A DNA stretch of 64,000 bases from assembly GCA_034440615.1 (NCBI GenBank), contig JAOTOM010004010.1, positions 1 to 64,000 of the forward strand, in the 5' to 3' direction. A program made the position numbers and the translations under genes. The notes beneath the pieces are model-generated. The model was not told the origin of the DNA, did no database searches, and was given only the letters and a program-made list of their open reading frames with translations. Position 1 is the first letter of the stretch, and each line of letters opens with the position of its first letter. This document shows, in pieces, positions 23,620 through 35,100 of this stretch. The stretch is from Ashinkailepas kermadecensis (taxonomy: Eukaryota > Arthropoda > Thecostraca > Neolepadidae).

Positions 23620-26600
23620 GTATTGTGTACTTATAAGCTACAGCGATCTTCCCATCTTGTTTTGCATTTAGTTCTGAAGACAGATGGATTGCATTTGTTC
23701 TTTGAACATTCAAATAGTTACAGGAAATTTATATTTCAGGAATTGATGAGAGGAAATATACGAAGATGATGGGATTGCTTAGGCCGTGCAATGAATAATT
23801 AATGGGGGAAGACACATTTGAGGGGAGAAATCCCGTTCTCTTGATATAGAATCGCTATCGATATCTGGCATGCCATTTCATTGCAAAATTAGTAGTAGTA
23901 GTAGTAATTCCATTAATAAAACCAATCGCTTCGGTGGGTAATTTTATGGGATCACAACCCATAAAAGAAGCAGACCTTGCTGTACACGCACTTGGGTGTC
24001 TAGCCAGGATCCAGCACCGAGTCACACAATTCCGATCTTGCCAGGCCGAGACCGGTCTCGAATTATACAATCCGTACCATGACATGCTGATAAAATTCGA
24101 GACCGATATCGGCCAGCGCTCGCAGAGCTGAGCCGTCTGGAGGGGGGCGATTGTTTCATGCAATTTAACGTAGGTGGTAGGAATACGAAAGTTCCTACAA
24201 GGCGCCGAAAAGTTGATGTGAAGGACAACTCATAGAAGTCGTGGTCACTGAAAACAGTATCAGCAACGTTTATTGGGACGTAATTTGATTTGCCAACGTA
24301 ATGGGGTGCCTCCACGAAACATTCCCACAGAGCTAATGACGATAGATAGTAAAACGTATCAGTATCTGGTAATGAACATTAGGTGAGCTGGCACCCCTAA
24401 AGAGTATTACTTGGGCTTCAGAGAACACCTGAATAAACGGCGAGATAAAGGAAAATGAGCGGCAAAGCAGTGACCAGGTTTTTCCCTATGTTGTTGTAGG
24501 CGCCTGGGTGCCCACAATAATTATTGCGCACCTGTAGTTGCTTCAGAGCTGAACTATTAGCCCGACATAGATGTACGCTAGAGTAAATTAGCCTCAACAT
24601 TACTCGGGTATCCACCAGGGCTTACTGCGGGATCACTGCCGTGATGGTTTTTTAAATATAAATTGGGCGCGAAGGATGCAGAATCAAACAAAATCATTGA
24701 GCATGTGAGTCAGAGATTTCGTCATGGAATCACCAGGCGAACCTCGACAAATGCACGCCATAACTGCTGAAAGCGTCTTGTCGAGGGGTGGGAGTGCACC
24801 GCAGTTAGCATGCTACCATAGCAGGGTGTCAAGCGCGAATGTGTGAACACAAAATTTATAGGACAACCTGTGGGAAAATACAGTAAAATTATAGGACTGA
24901 CCGAACATATAGGAACAAAATATAATTACTTGGGTTGTAGTAGCAACACAATACACACGATACATGTCAACATGAATGTCTTGGCGGCTGTGACAAGTTC
25001 ATAGAGTAGAGCATCCATATACGAATATTTAATATTTAGCCAAATGGATGCAGTCATGCGATTCAGATGGCGTGGCTCCCACCTGCACGGACGATGTTCT
25101 CGTTCACCCGCCGGCCGCCGCATGTTTTGAATTACATCTTCCCCCAGGTGAGCTTGGTCTGGCGTCACAGTCAACTTGGCTGAGAAACTCCCCTCCACAT
25201 CAGCATTGCATGACTCAGGGACATCATTTGTATGCCATGCACTGGAACTGGCAGAATGGCGAAGTCGGGCGAGGGTTAAGGCTGAACCAGTGTGGGTCAG
25301 AGAAATAGCTGAAGCAAGCAGTTCTACATGGGTTTTCTGGCACTAGGACAGTATAATGCTGCTCACTGGAGAATGTCTTTGATTTTCAATGACTTGTTTC
25401 CAGTTCCGAAAGGCAGTAAATACTAGGAGAGAATAAGAAAAACTGTCTTTAAACAAAAAAAGTATTTCGGTATCAGACGATCAGCCTGTTGAAGCTATAA
25501 TTTGACGGTTCTCGCAATCCTGCCGAGAGGCTGTGGCATCACATATTAGCTAGCAAATCAGAGCAGACCGCGGAGCAGGCCTGATGTATTCTGATCAGAT
25601 AGCTTTCACTGGGAATTGGAATGGTCTAAAACAATCGAGGACACATTGACATAGTATCCATGGATATAACTATTTGCACTATTTCCAAATGCATCAAGCT
25701 GGTGAGATCGCTATGTATTTGTCCCACTTAGTTTATCATGTATGATTCGATGCATGGCTCTAGGTAAACGAGGAAAATGTCATTTTGTGAAATACAGTAA
25801 AAAGAAAACTTCACATTGATTACCAACAAGTAGTATCAGTAAATGAACACAGTGAACATACATCGGTTGTGACGGGAGGGAAAACTGTCCCCCTGGTGCT
25901 TTCGGGGATAACGCAAAAACGCGATAAGATATGAGCACGACATTTTGAACAGCTTCCTTTACATTAATGCTACGCATTCTGGTTGCAAGGTGTCTTTCTC
26001 AATGTCACGACAACATAACACTTTCGAGGTCACCATAGGTTCGGCGTAAGTGACGTCATAGCGAAGTCATGCTCAGCTAATTTTGAATACAATACATTGA
26101 AGAATATATCCTTCCATAAAAATACACTAATAAAGATATTTGATCATATTTTACTCAAAGCGAACGAGAATTGATGGATAGCTAATTCTACTATCTCGAA
26201 ATACTTATTAATGGTTCCAAATGTTTCGCAAATTAGACTAAATTAAAACGAAAGATGTTCGGCAAATATTTCCAAACTTTTGGCACTTGCAATCACAATT
26301 TCACAAAACGAAGAAACCCTGATCGGCGGAGGAACACTAAGAACACTGATGCCAAACTTAAAGTCAATACCAATAAGAATGACCGAGGTATGACATTCCG
26401 AACACTTGACATACATACGAACAATTATACCTACATACGGAACATATGTCGTATGCCATTGCACAACCTTTTGTATGGTTCTTATGGAAATAATCCATAT
26501 TTATGGCAGTAGGGCTGTTTTCATTGTTAGGAATCACGAACGAAATTATTTGATAACTTTTTCCTTTGACCTCCCGTGTATCAGTAGGTAAAATCAATTA

Positions 26601-26860
26601 TTGTATTGGCGCTATGCATGCATGTGCTACAGTGTTATATAGCAGAACGCCGAACTAGAGATTTGATCCTTATATAACGTGTAATATATAACTTGTAACG
26701 TGTATCCTTATATCCGCCTGAGAAGGCTTCTGTTGAGTTTTTTTTCTTCAAAATGAATATAAAAACCTGTGTAGCATGCGAAAATATTTTTCATGAATAT
26801 GACGACCAAGTCACCTGACTTTGATCTGGCCTTCCGTAATCTGTGGAGCAGATGTTTGTT
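23620..26860. other. No recognisable gene or element
   Basis: AT-leaning tract. A small block around 24,865-24,915 (GAAAATACAGTAAAATTATAGGAC) has a diverged relative near 27,925-27,980 (GAAAATACAGTATTTTATAG ... ATTATAGGACC), suggesting a minor dispersed repeat. Confidence 0.35.
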
Positions 26861-26863
<3 letters not shown>

Positions 26864-26932
<69 letters not shown>

Positions 26933-26945
26933 TGTGTGTGTTTGT
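26864..26945. repeat. (TA)n(GT)n microsatellite
   Basis: About 65 bp of uninterrupted TA dinucleotides followed by a short GTGTGTGT run. Confidence 0.97.
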
Positions 26946-26949
26946 ATAC

Positions 26950-28450
26950 ATCTAGCTATTTGGTATCTAGCATTACCATCATGTCCCAATAAGTCAGTCT
27001 AAACCGAGAAGAAAAAATGGCATAGGGCCTCACCTCGTTTTTCACGATTTTTTGGTTTAACTAAGAATGCTTGTATGGAATTGCTCTCGCAAAATGGATA
27101 TACAAGTATGCGTCGCATGCAAAAAAAACGTCCCAGTAGGTATGTTGACATAGGATAACATGCATATGACCCGACCCATTGCTTAGTTGCTTATGTCTGC
27201 ATCAGTGATCTGCTACCCCTACCCGTTTATATATGATTACCTCTACTAAGAATTAGGCACATACTTCACTTTTCCATAATTATATGTCTAGCGCAAGGAC
27301 AGTCCGCTCCGACCCTTAACATGGCCTAATACGTGACCTTTGACATCACTCCTACTGTGTGCATTTGCGTGAGTTCGAGGTGATGAGACAATTAGAATGA
27401 CCTATGAATATTTGATATTGGTTGGTTGGTTCCAGAGATAACTAGGGGGGGAGCAATATTTGCGTTCCTCAGTCAGGAGCGTTTGGCCGAAACGCCAGTC
27501 ACTGCTGGGTTCAATACAGTACATTAGGTGCTGTTCATACGGTCATCACAATTGTTCAGCCTTTTAATATGAACAATTCCAACCCAACATATTGGTAGAA
27601 AGTATGCCTAAGCATACCATCGAACAGTGCAAAGCACACAGAAACTGTACGATTAGTCCATTGACTAAGCATATTTTTGGTTCCACTGCCCAACTACGGC
27701 CACATATACACCTTGAAGGTGTAAGACTCACAAGACACCGGGCTACGGAACATGATCCATAGACCAGGCTGCCTTTTCCTGTGAAGGAGATGACAAGTCT
27801 TGACAGCTGAACAGGAACGCTTATCTCCCTGCTGTTTTCCTCCATGAAGCTATTTCCATGTTTTCTTTAGAGACAGGTAATTACCTACAGAAGAGACAAA
27901 AGATAGGAATGGTAGGATTGCTGGGGAAAATACAGTATTTTATAGCAGTGCCAAAATTATAGGTATTATAGGACCACTTCACACTCTGTATAGACCCTGG
28001 CAATAACTGAAGCACAAATCAAGGAGCTATCAATTGTATATTTTTTCCATAATGAAACACGAGTCATGGCCTGATAACCAGCATCGACAACATGTATCCC
28101 AAATGACAGACATTAATTCGAGTGATCAATGGAGAAATACAAGATATTTGCTGAGAGAAGGTACATCTTCGTAATGCATCCTTGTGAGGTACATCGACAG
28201 CTCTGGCCAGCGGTTACAGAAATGTACCGCACCAAGTGCATTGAAACGTCCCCTGACGGTGGGAACACTCACAGACAATATCCACAAGTGCAATTCACAG
28301 AACGCGAGCCATTCCACGCTCACCCGATCAATAGTGATCGCATGACCTCGTAGGCACACATACGAGCCTACGTGGTCACCGACGGCTCGGCCACGCGACC
28401 CAGATCTCGTGAAGTCAATCACCATTTACTACCGTCGATGGTGTAGTCAC
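26950..28450. other. No recognisable feature downstream of PMPCA
   Basis: Intergenic-looking sequence beyond the possible polyadenylation site of PMPCA. Nothing is supportable apart from the minor block near 27,925 noted with the 23,620-26,860 tract. Confidence 0.35.
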
Positions 28451-28470
28451 AACAAAACTGCCGACTGGTC

Positions 28471-28476
28471 TTTATT
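28471..28476 (-). terminator. Candidate polyadenylation signal AATAAA for PMPCA
   Basis: AATAAA on the minus strand, about 500 bp 3' of the PMPCA stop codon. It is the first such hexamer I see downstream of the stop. If used, the 3' UTR would contain the small DNA element at 28,489-28,689. Confidence 0.35.
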
Positions 28477-28488
28477 GTGCTCTGATAC

Positions 28489-28689
28489 CAGGGGCGGATC
28501 CAGAAATTGTCATGGAGCACTAGTCTGCATGAAAATGAAGGAGGCGCCATTGCGGAAGTCCCTGGGCGGGGGTGGGGTGGGGTGGGGGCACTCGTCTGGA
28601 GGAGACGCAACTGCGTAAGTCCCTGGACTGAAAAATACGTTGAGTGAGGAATCCGTTCCCAGAGTCTTCCCCTTCTGTATCCGCCCTTG
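28489..28689. mobile_element. Short terminal-inverted-repeat element (CAGGGGCGGATCC ends)
   Basis: Left end CAGGGGCGGATCCAGAAATT and right end CTGTATCCGCCCTTG are imperfect inverted repeats around about 200 bp of G-rich non-coding sequence. No clear target duplication is seen. Same end type as the elements at 16,139 and 43,627. Confidence 0.55.
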
Positions 28690-28971
28690 TGGCACCTATC
28701 CGAAGATAGACCCACGAGACTATGGAGTGGCATGGTGGAAGTGACAATCAGGCATCACCCTGAGACGCCAAGCTCGCCTCCCATTCATTCACAGATTGGC
28801 GTGGCAATACGCTATACGTCCGCGCTGGGCGGACACAAACGGCGCGGTCTCCCCTGGCGGCCAGTCCAGCAACTATCAGCGTTGGCGCCGCGACCATCGA
28901 CGCGGCCGTCCGGCAGTGCCACGGCGCGCCTACAGACACGAACGGCGGGCCCGCTATGCGCACCAGCGCCT

Positions 28972-29138
28972 CTAGAACAGCGAGTAGCGCCGCCGCCGTT
29001 GCGAGCGAGTGTTGAGCAGGGCGAGCTCAATGTCCTGATGCGACGGCAGTCTGGAGAGCGTGCCGAGCGCTGCGAGGCATGGCTTGGTGCTGAGCATCGA
29101 GCTGGCCACCGTTTGCACGTCCTCGGCCGTGATCCGAT
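28972..29138 (-). CDS. PMPCA: PMPCA last coding exon and stop
   Basis: Encodes [55 protein letters not shown] and TAG. The acceptor is CCTTTCAG/ATCGG. The basic-aromatic C-terminus is typical of MPP alpha. The 3' UTR that follows is GC-rich. Confidence 0.96.
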
Positions 29139-32100
29139 CTGAAAGGAACGGTGTGTCTTATCGTTACAGCTCACGCACACACACCACCAGGGACAGTAAT
29201 GCGCGCTGATGGATTGCCATGGTACAACACGGGGTACACGACAATCAGGTTCAGAAAGTACCAGCTGTACACGAGTCAGCTTTACCACCAGTCACTTAGC
29301 AGCATTTAGCATAACAGAAAGTGTTACAAAATAGACTCATCTCGGCATCGTACAGAAATGAACGGTGCGGAACATAACTCACTGATTTTATCCATGAAGT
29401 ACTGTGGCTGTCTGCGATGTCCGGTGGCCAGCACTTGGCGGCCAATGTCCTCGAACTGCACCGGCCGTGACTCCAGGTTCATCAGCAGCATCGACATCAG
29501 CTGCTTCTTGGCACGCTGGAGGTCCAGTGGTCATCAGGAAATTGTAGTTCAGCACGGTGAGAGTCCAGCCAGTCGCAGCACGACCGGAGATCCGACATTC
29601 GGCGAGCTAATCTTAGCATGGCACGTCTTTTGGGCCAATTGCAGAATGCAACGAAAAAGTCCAGCCAACATCAGTTTGGAACTGAATCGAATATGATGTC
29701 AATTTGGGCATACAATGTTGCCATGTCAGCCGGGAATGGAATGGTATAGCGCGCATGTTCAGTCAATTGCGTCATAACATGACAAAGACGTATATTCAGG
29801 CCATCCATAATAAACTCGTGGCTATTACAGCCTATTGTCGAGCTTTAAAACAGATGTCACAGGAAAAAAGAGCTGTCACAGGCACACATAAAAACATATA
29901 AAAATTCCTCATACCAGAGGAACTGAAAGAGTCAGCAAGTACGGTAAGTATGATAAGACGTCAGCAGGCATGATGGTAAGTCAACAAGTATGACAAGAGG
30001 TCAGCGAGTATGATAAGATATCAGGAAGTAGATCAGGTCAATCTGACCGGTCCCATGCACAAATGCCGTCTAAGGGGGCGACCAAACGTGGGAACTGGCA
30101 GTTGCCTCAGTTCGTGTGGCAGTTCGATATACAGGGCAGGACCTCTGGAACAAAAACGGCGCCTGCCCATCTCTGTTCGCGACCTGGGGACGTATAGGTC
30201 CCGGTCCTGACGGGTGTGGCGGTCATAGTGCTCGGCGACTGTTGAGATGGTGCCAGCTAATGAAGCCGGCTCCTGCAGTCGGCGCACCTTGTGAAGTAGG
30301 CACAGCGTGTGGTATGATGCCAAGTTCTCAGCGCTCATCCAGCCAAGACGCTCTAACAGATCCGTGACATGGTCAAATTTAGATCGTCCGAAAATAACTT
30401 TTGCTCCATAGCTGATAATTTTTTTAACCAGACATCTTCTTTTGGGTATTATTATCGTACAACGAGATGCAGTACTGGATCTGAGAGAGGACCAAGGCAT
30501 TGGCGAGCACCGAGATGACAGATGGTGGCAGGTGGCCTCAGAGATGCGACAGACCGCCCAGAGTTCCGAAACATCGTTTGGTAATGGTGGAAACATGTGA
30601 GTCCCAGCTGAGGGTAAGATCAAAAGTGAGCCATATATTTTTTTACTTCACAGGGGAGCAATTGTTGATCGCGAAACGTTACGGTGAAGTTTGGGAGATT
30701 GCGCAAAGTTTGTTGGCTGCCAGACCATAAGCTGTGGTTTCCCCGCATTTACTTTTAGACCGTTACCGCGGAACCAAACGTCGAGGGAGGCCAGGACGTG
30801 TTCCAACTCGGTAGCGACACTTTGGATGCGAGTTTTGTTTCAGGTGATCAAAATGTGTGTGTCATCTGTATACTGAACGACTACTGCGCCTTCAGCGAAC
30901 AGACTGAGGTCGTTGGCGAAGACGCAGTAGAGCAAAGGGCCGAGAGATGAGCCTTGAAAAAACTCCCTATGTTGTTTGGAACTGGCGCAGATTTTAAGCT
31001 GCGATCCAGACTGTCAGTGAGACTGACACTCTGGGTGTGGTCTTTCAGATAGGCCGAAAACCATGAAGTGTCAATACCGTGCTGGCTTAATTTGGTCAAG
31101 AGTTTTGAATGGTCTATCACATCAAAGCATTTGCTCGAGTCCAGGAGGAAACGGAGGGACATCCCACCACGATCATTGGCCGATAGGATCTGGTCGGATA
31201 TGGATATCAGCGCGGTCTCCGTTGAGTGACGGGTACAGAAACCATGCTGGGTAGGAGAGGGGAGGTGGTTGTTGGATAGGTAGGCGTAGATTTGCTGGTG
31301 GACTGCACGCTCCATAATTTTGGCAATGTTTGTTTGTTTGTTTATTAGGGTTTTTGGGTGCGTCAACCCCAATTGGGTTATTTTGCACCCATAGCAAGAT
31401 TAATTCAACTTTTCACGTCCGGAGAGCAATAAACCTATGGCACTAATTCAATATCTACCCGGGTGTGCATATTATTTGGAATCCTACTTCCGCAAGGAAA
31501 CGAAAAACTGCTCTATTTTGCACAAATCGCGAATTATCACCGAGTAGGTCCACCAGCCTCAGAGTGTTCGAGTTATGTCCGAAATGGTGCCTGCGTTCCT
31601 CCGTGTAGGTCTGGCAAGATACAAACACATGGCGCACAGTCAGTGCTGCGTCACACCTCACACATTTGGGCCTTTCATCACCGCACAGCAAATACATATG
31701 TGTAGATAGTGTGTTTCCAATTATAAGGGGGACGAGTGGTCTAGGGGTAAGATGCTCGTCTCACAATCGAAAGGTTGTGGGTTCGAGTCTCACCTGTCGC
31801 TACTCTTCGCCCGCGACCAATCGGCGTGAGAGATTGGCGACGCTACATGACTCAACGGTCGACGTGTCGCAAAACCAATAACCAACAACCAATTATAAGG
31901 CGACACAGGGCCACCTCGTCCCTTCGACTCTGACTGAAGGACGAGGGCCCCAGCGCTAAGCGTGGTTTACTTTCTTTCAATTTGTTGGACGCCACTTGGC
32001 CCCATCTGTCCTGCCACTGCCTTAGAAGAAATGATGACATAATTGGGTAGTGGTCACTGGCGGGAAGTGGAAGCACGCGATTACATGGTGCGTGTGCTGC

Positions 32101-35100
32101 ACGCCTTGCAACCTGATCTGCCAGCTCATTACTACGGATTCCGACATGTGCTGGAATCCAGCAAAGTGTTACTTGTTTTCCCATGCGGTGTAGCGAAGTA
32201 AGTTGATATAAAATGTCACGCACAATGACATGTTGTTGGTTATAACTGCGTAATGACAAAAGACTGCTCTGAGAATCGGTCAGAATGACATGAAAATCCT
32301 CGTCGTCAACCTCGATGTATGCAAGGGCTTTGCTAATGTCCATCAACTCGGCTGTGAAGACAGTAGCATGTGAAGGCAGGGGGAAGGATCTCGTGATGGA
32401 TCCTCTCACGAAAGCTCTACCCACGCCGGTGTCAATCTTCGAGCCCTCTGTGTACGTGATAATATAGCCACGGTATGCTGAGGAAATGTGTTCTAATGAA
32501 CATGATAATAGCTCCTCTTTTCTCTCAGCAGTGAGGACGACATCGATAAAGGGGGAGATCAGCTCCCACGGGGAAGTCGTTATTCGTTCATACTGCCTGA
32601 TTCCTTGCAGTCGAATTATTGTCTGGTTCAGGAGCGTCCTCATTTTCACAGTAAGCTGTTCCCCTCCTCACGTGGCCACGAAGGACTGCATATATATCCC
32701 GAGAAAAAACAGCCTGATATGATGGGTGTGTCGGGAACTGACACATTCTTCATGCGTAGCGAAGTCCCAGCATTTCTCGTGTCATGCTTAATGGTGGCTC
32801 ATGGGCATCTGCCAGTATGCTGACCGTGGGAGAGGTGCGAAATGCTCCCGTAATTATTCGCAATGCAGCGTGGTGTAATGAGTCTAAAATACGTTTTGTG
32901 GCAGCACACGCACCGCCGTATATAAAACATGCATAGTTCAGTTTATAACGAATCAGACTGCGGTAAAGCAGGTGCAGAGTCCTGCTATCAGCCCCATACG
33001 ACGTTCGAGAAACACACTTCAATATATTCATGGTTTTAAAACACTTGTCTCGGAGCGTTTTCATGTGTTCTCTGTATGAAAGACGATTATCAAATTGCAC
33101 GCCAAGAAAGCGAGCCGGTGGTACGGATGGAACGTCTTGCCCGTAAAGTCTTAACTTCATGTCCGGGCAGTTGCGACGACGACGGCGGAAATGAACTGCT
33201 GCTGTCTTTGCAATGGAAAATCTGAAACCATTCAGGTGTCCCCACTTTTCGAGGTGAGAAATCGCAAGTTGCAGCTGTCGCTCCACGAGAGGGGTCGACG
33301 AGCTGTACGAACAGATGTCAAATCGTCAGCGAAAAGAGATCGTCCGATTGATGGCGACAGCGAGTTGCCGATGTCGTTTATTATAAGCGAAAATAGGGAG
33401 TGCTCAGGACGCTGCCCTGTGGAACTCCAACTTGGCGTTGCCAACTTGAAAACTGGTTGCCACGCACACAAAACTCTCGATTTGTCATGAAGTTTTTTTT
33501 TAAACGTGCCCAGGGATCCGCGGATTCCGCACTGGTGAATCTTCTGCAGAATGCCGTGTCTCCAAGCAGTGTCAAAAGCGCTCAATGTCTAAAAACATGG
33601 CTCCTAGGTGTCTGTGTTTCGCAAAAGCTGCTCGAACTTCAGTGTCGTCTTAAAACATGGTCCATCGTACCACGGTTCTTTCTAAAGCCGCACTGGTCAT
33701 TGGATAAGACGTTCTGGTTGTCTAAGAAGCACGTGAGTCGGAGGCTAGCCATTTTCTCCATTAACTTACTCAATGATGACATCAGTGATATTGGACGATA
33801 ATCAGTGGGGTCCTCGCCATTTCTACCGGGCTTCAACAATAGTATTATGATTGCCTTCCGCCAAGCTGGTGGAAAGTATCCCTTGTTCCAATCGTGAGGA
33901 GTGTATATTTTGCATACGTCGGTAAATGCTTCAACATTTCGTTGTGTACACCGTCTGGTCCTTCGGACACGCTCTTCAAACCATGAATTGCAGAGTTGAG
34001 TTCAGCTTGAGTAAACGGTACATTGTACACAAATTGTTCAGATGTAATAAAACTGATCTCTTTCCTCTGACACCGGGCACGGTGTTGCAGGAAAGTTGGG
34101 TCAGTAGGTTCACTGCGCTTTGCAATGGCATGTGCAATTCGATTGGCTACATCTCCCGGATCCGTTATTACGTTTTCTCCAATGCTAAGAACCGACAGTG
34201 GGACTGAGGAGAACTTCCCCGAAATCCTTTTAATTCGAGACCACACTTCCGATGCCGACGTAGTTCGATTTCGTCCGCCTATATATGCTCGCCAGGATGT
34301 TCGTTTCGCGGCACGTATGGTACGTCGAGCCAGTGCTCGGGCCTGTTGGAACTCTAGCATATTAGTCATATTGCCATGCTTACTGAATTTAAGGGCTCGC
34401 TTGCGAGCGTGGATAGCCTTTCCGCATTCCTCGGTCCACCAAGGGACTGTAAGGAACTTGGGGTGGGGTTCTTGGATTTTTGGGGGGATTTCTGGGGGAG
34501 GACTGAAATGTTTGCATCAGATGGGTTACATTTGAGCAAGAGAGGAGTTGAATTGCTCAGCAATAGGTATGAGGAGGCTCTGATTAGGAAACAGGGAAAC
34601 TAGGCAGGTCATGGGGGGATATAGCTGATAGAGAGAGAAGTCTTGCAAACACCTCACAGTCAGCAAATAGGGGTAGCAGTAGATCAAGGGGGCAGAGTGG
34701 TAGCTCATCCAGAGATGATAGAGATACTCAACATGAAAAAGCCAAAGAGGGTTATGGAACTTTTGTTAAGTGTATGATGCTTAATGCTCAGAGCATTCGA
34801 TCCAAATTTGATGAGTTCAAGTGTTATGTTGCGGAGGAGAAACCAGATTTTGTTTGCATTACTGAGGCATGGGTCAGTGAGGGATATTTTGGGGATAAAT
34901 TGCAGGACTATGAGATCCAGGGATACAATATGTTTTCATGCAATAGGGGTCCAGCAGTGAAAGGGGGTGGTGTAATGCTCTATGTGAATAGCTTATACAG
35001 TTCTCATAAAGTAGCAGATGGGGTAAAAAATGTGTCTGTGGAGTCCATTTGGCTTGATGTTGCTGTGGGAAGAGGCAACAGCAATACACTGAGGATTGGA

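Noticed and set aside
23855..24315. Overlapping ~100-codon frames
   Set aside because: No domain, no splice partner, and both strands similarly open.
28687..29142. 151-codon plus-strand frame
   Set aside because: It is antisense to the PMPCA last exon and 3' UTR.
28812..29288. 158-codon minus-strand frame overlapping the last PMPCA exon
   Set aside because: Wrong frame relative to the conserved protein. The spliced reading is clearly supported.
31729..31800. A functional tRNA gene (Val-like)
   Set aside because: Good A and B boxes, but the anticodon stem and acceptor stem do not pair well. It is the head of a SINE with target duplication and a non-tRNA tail.
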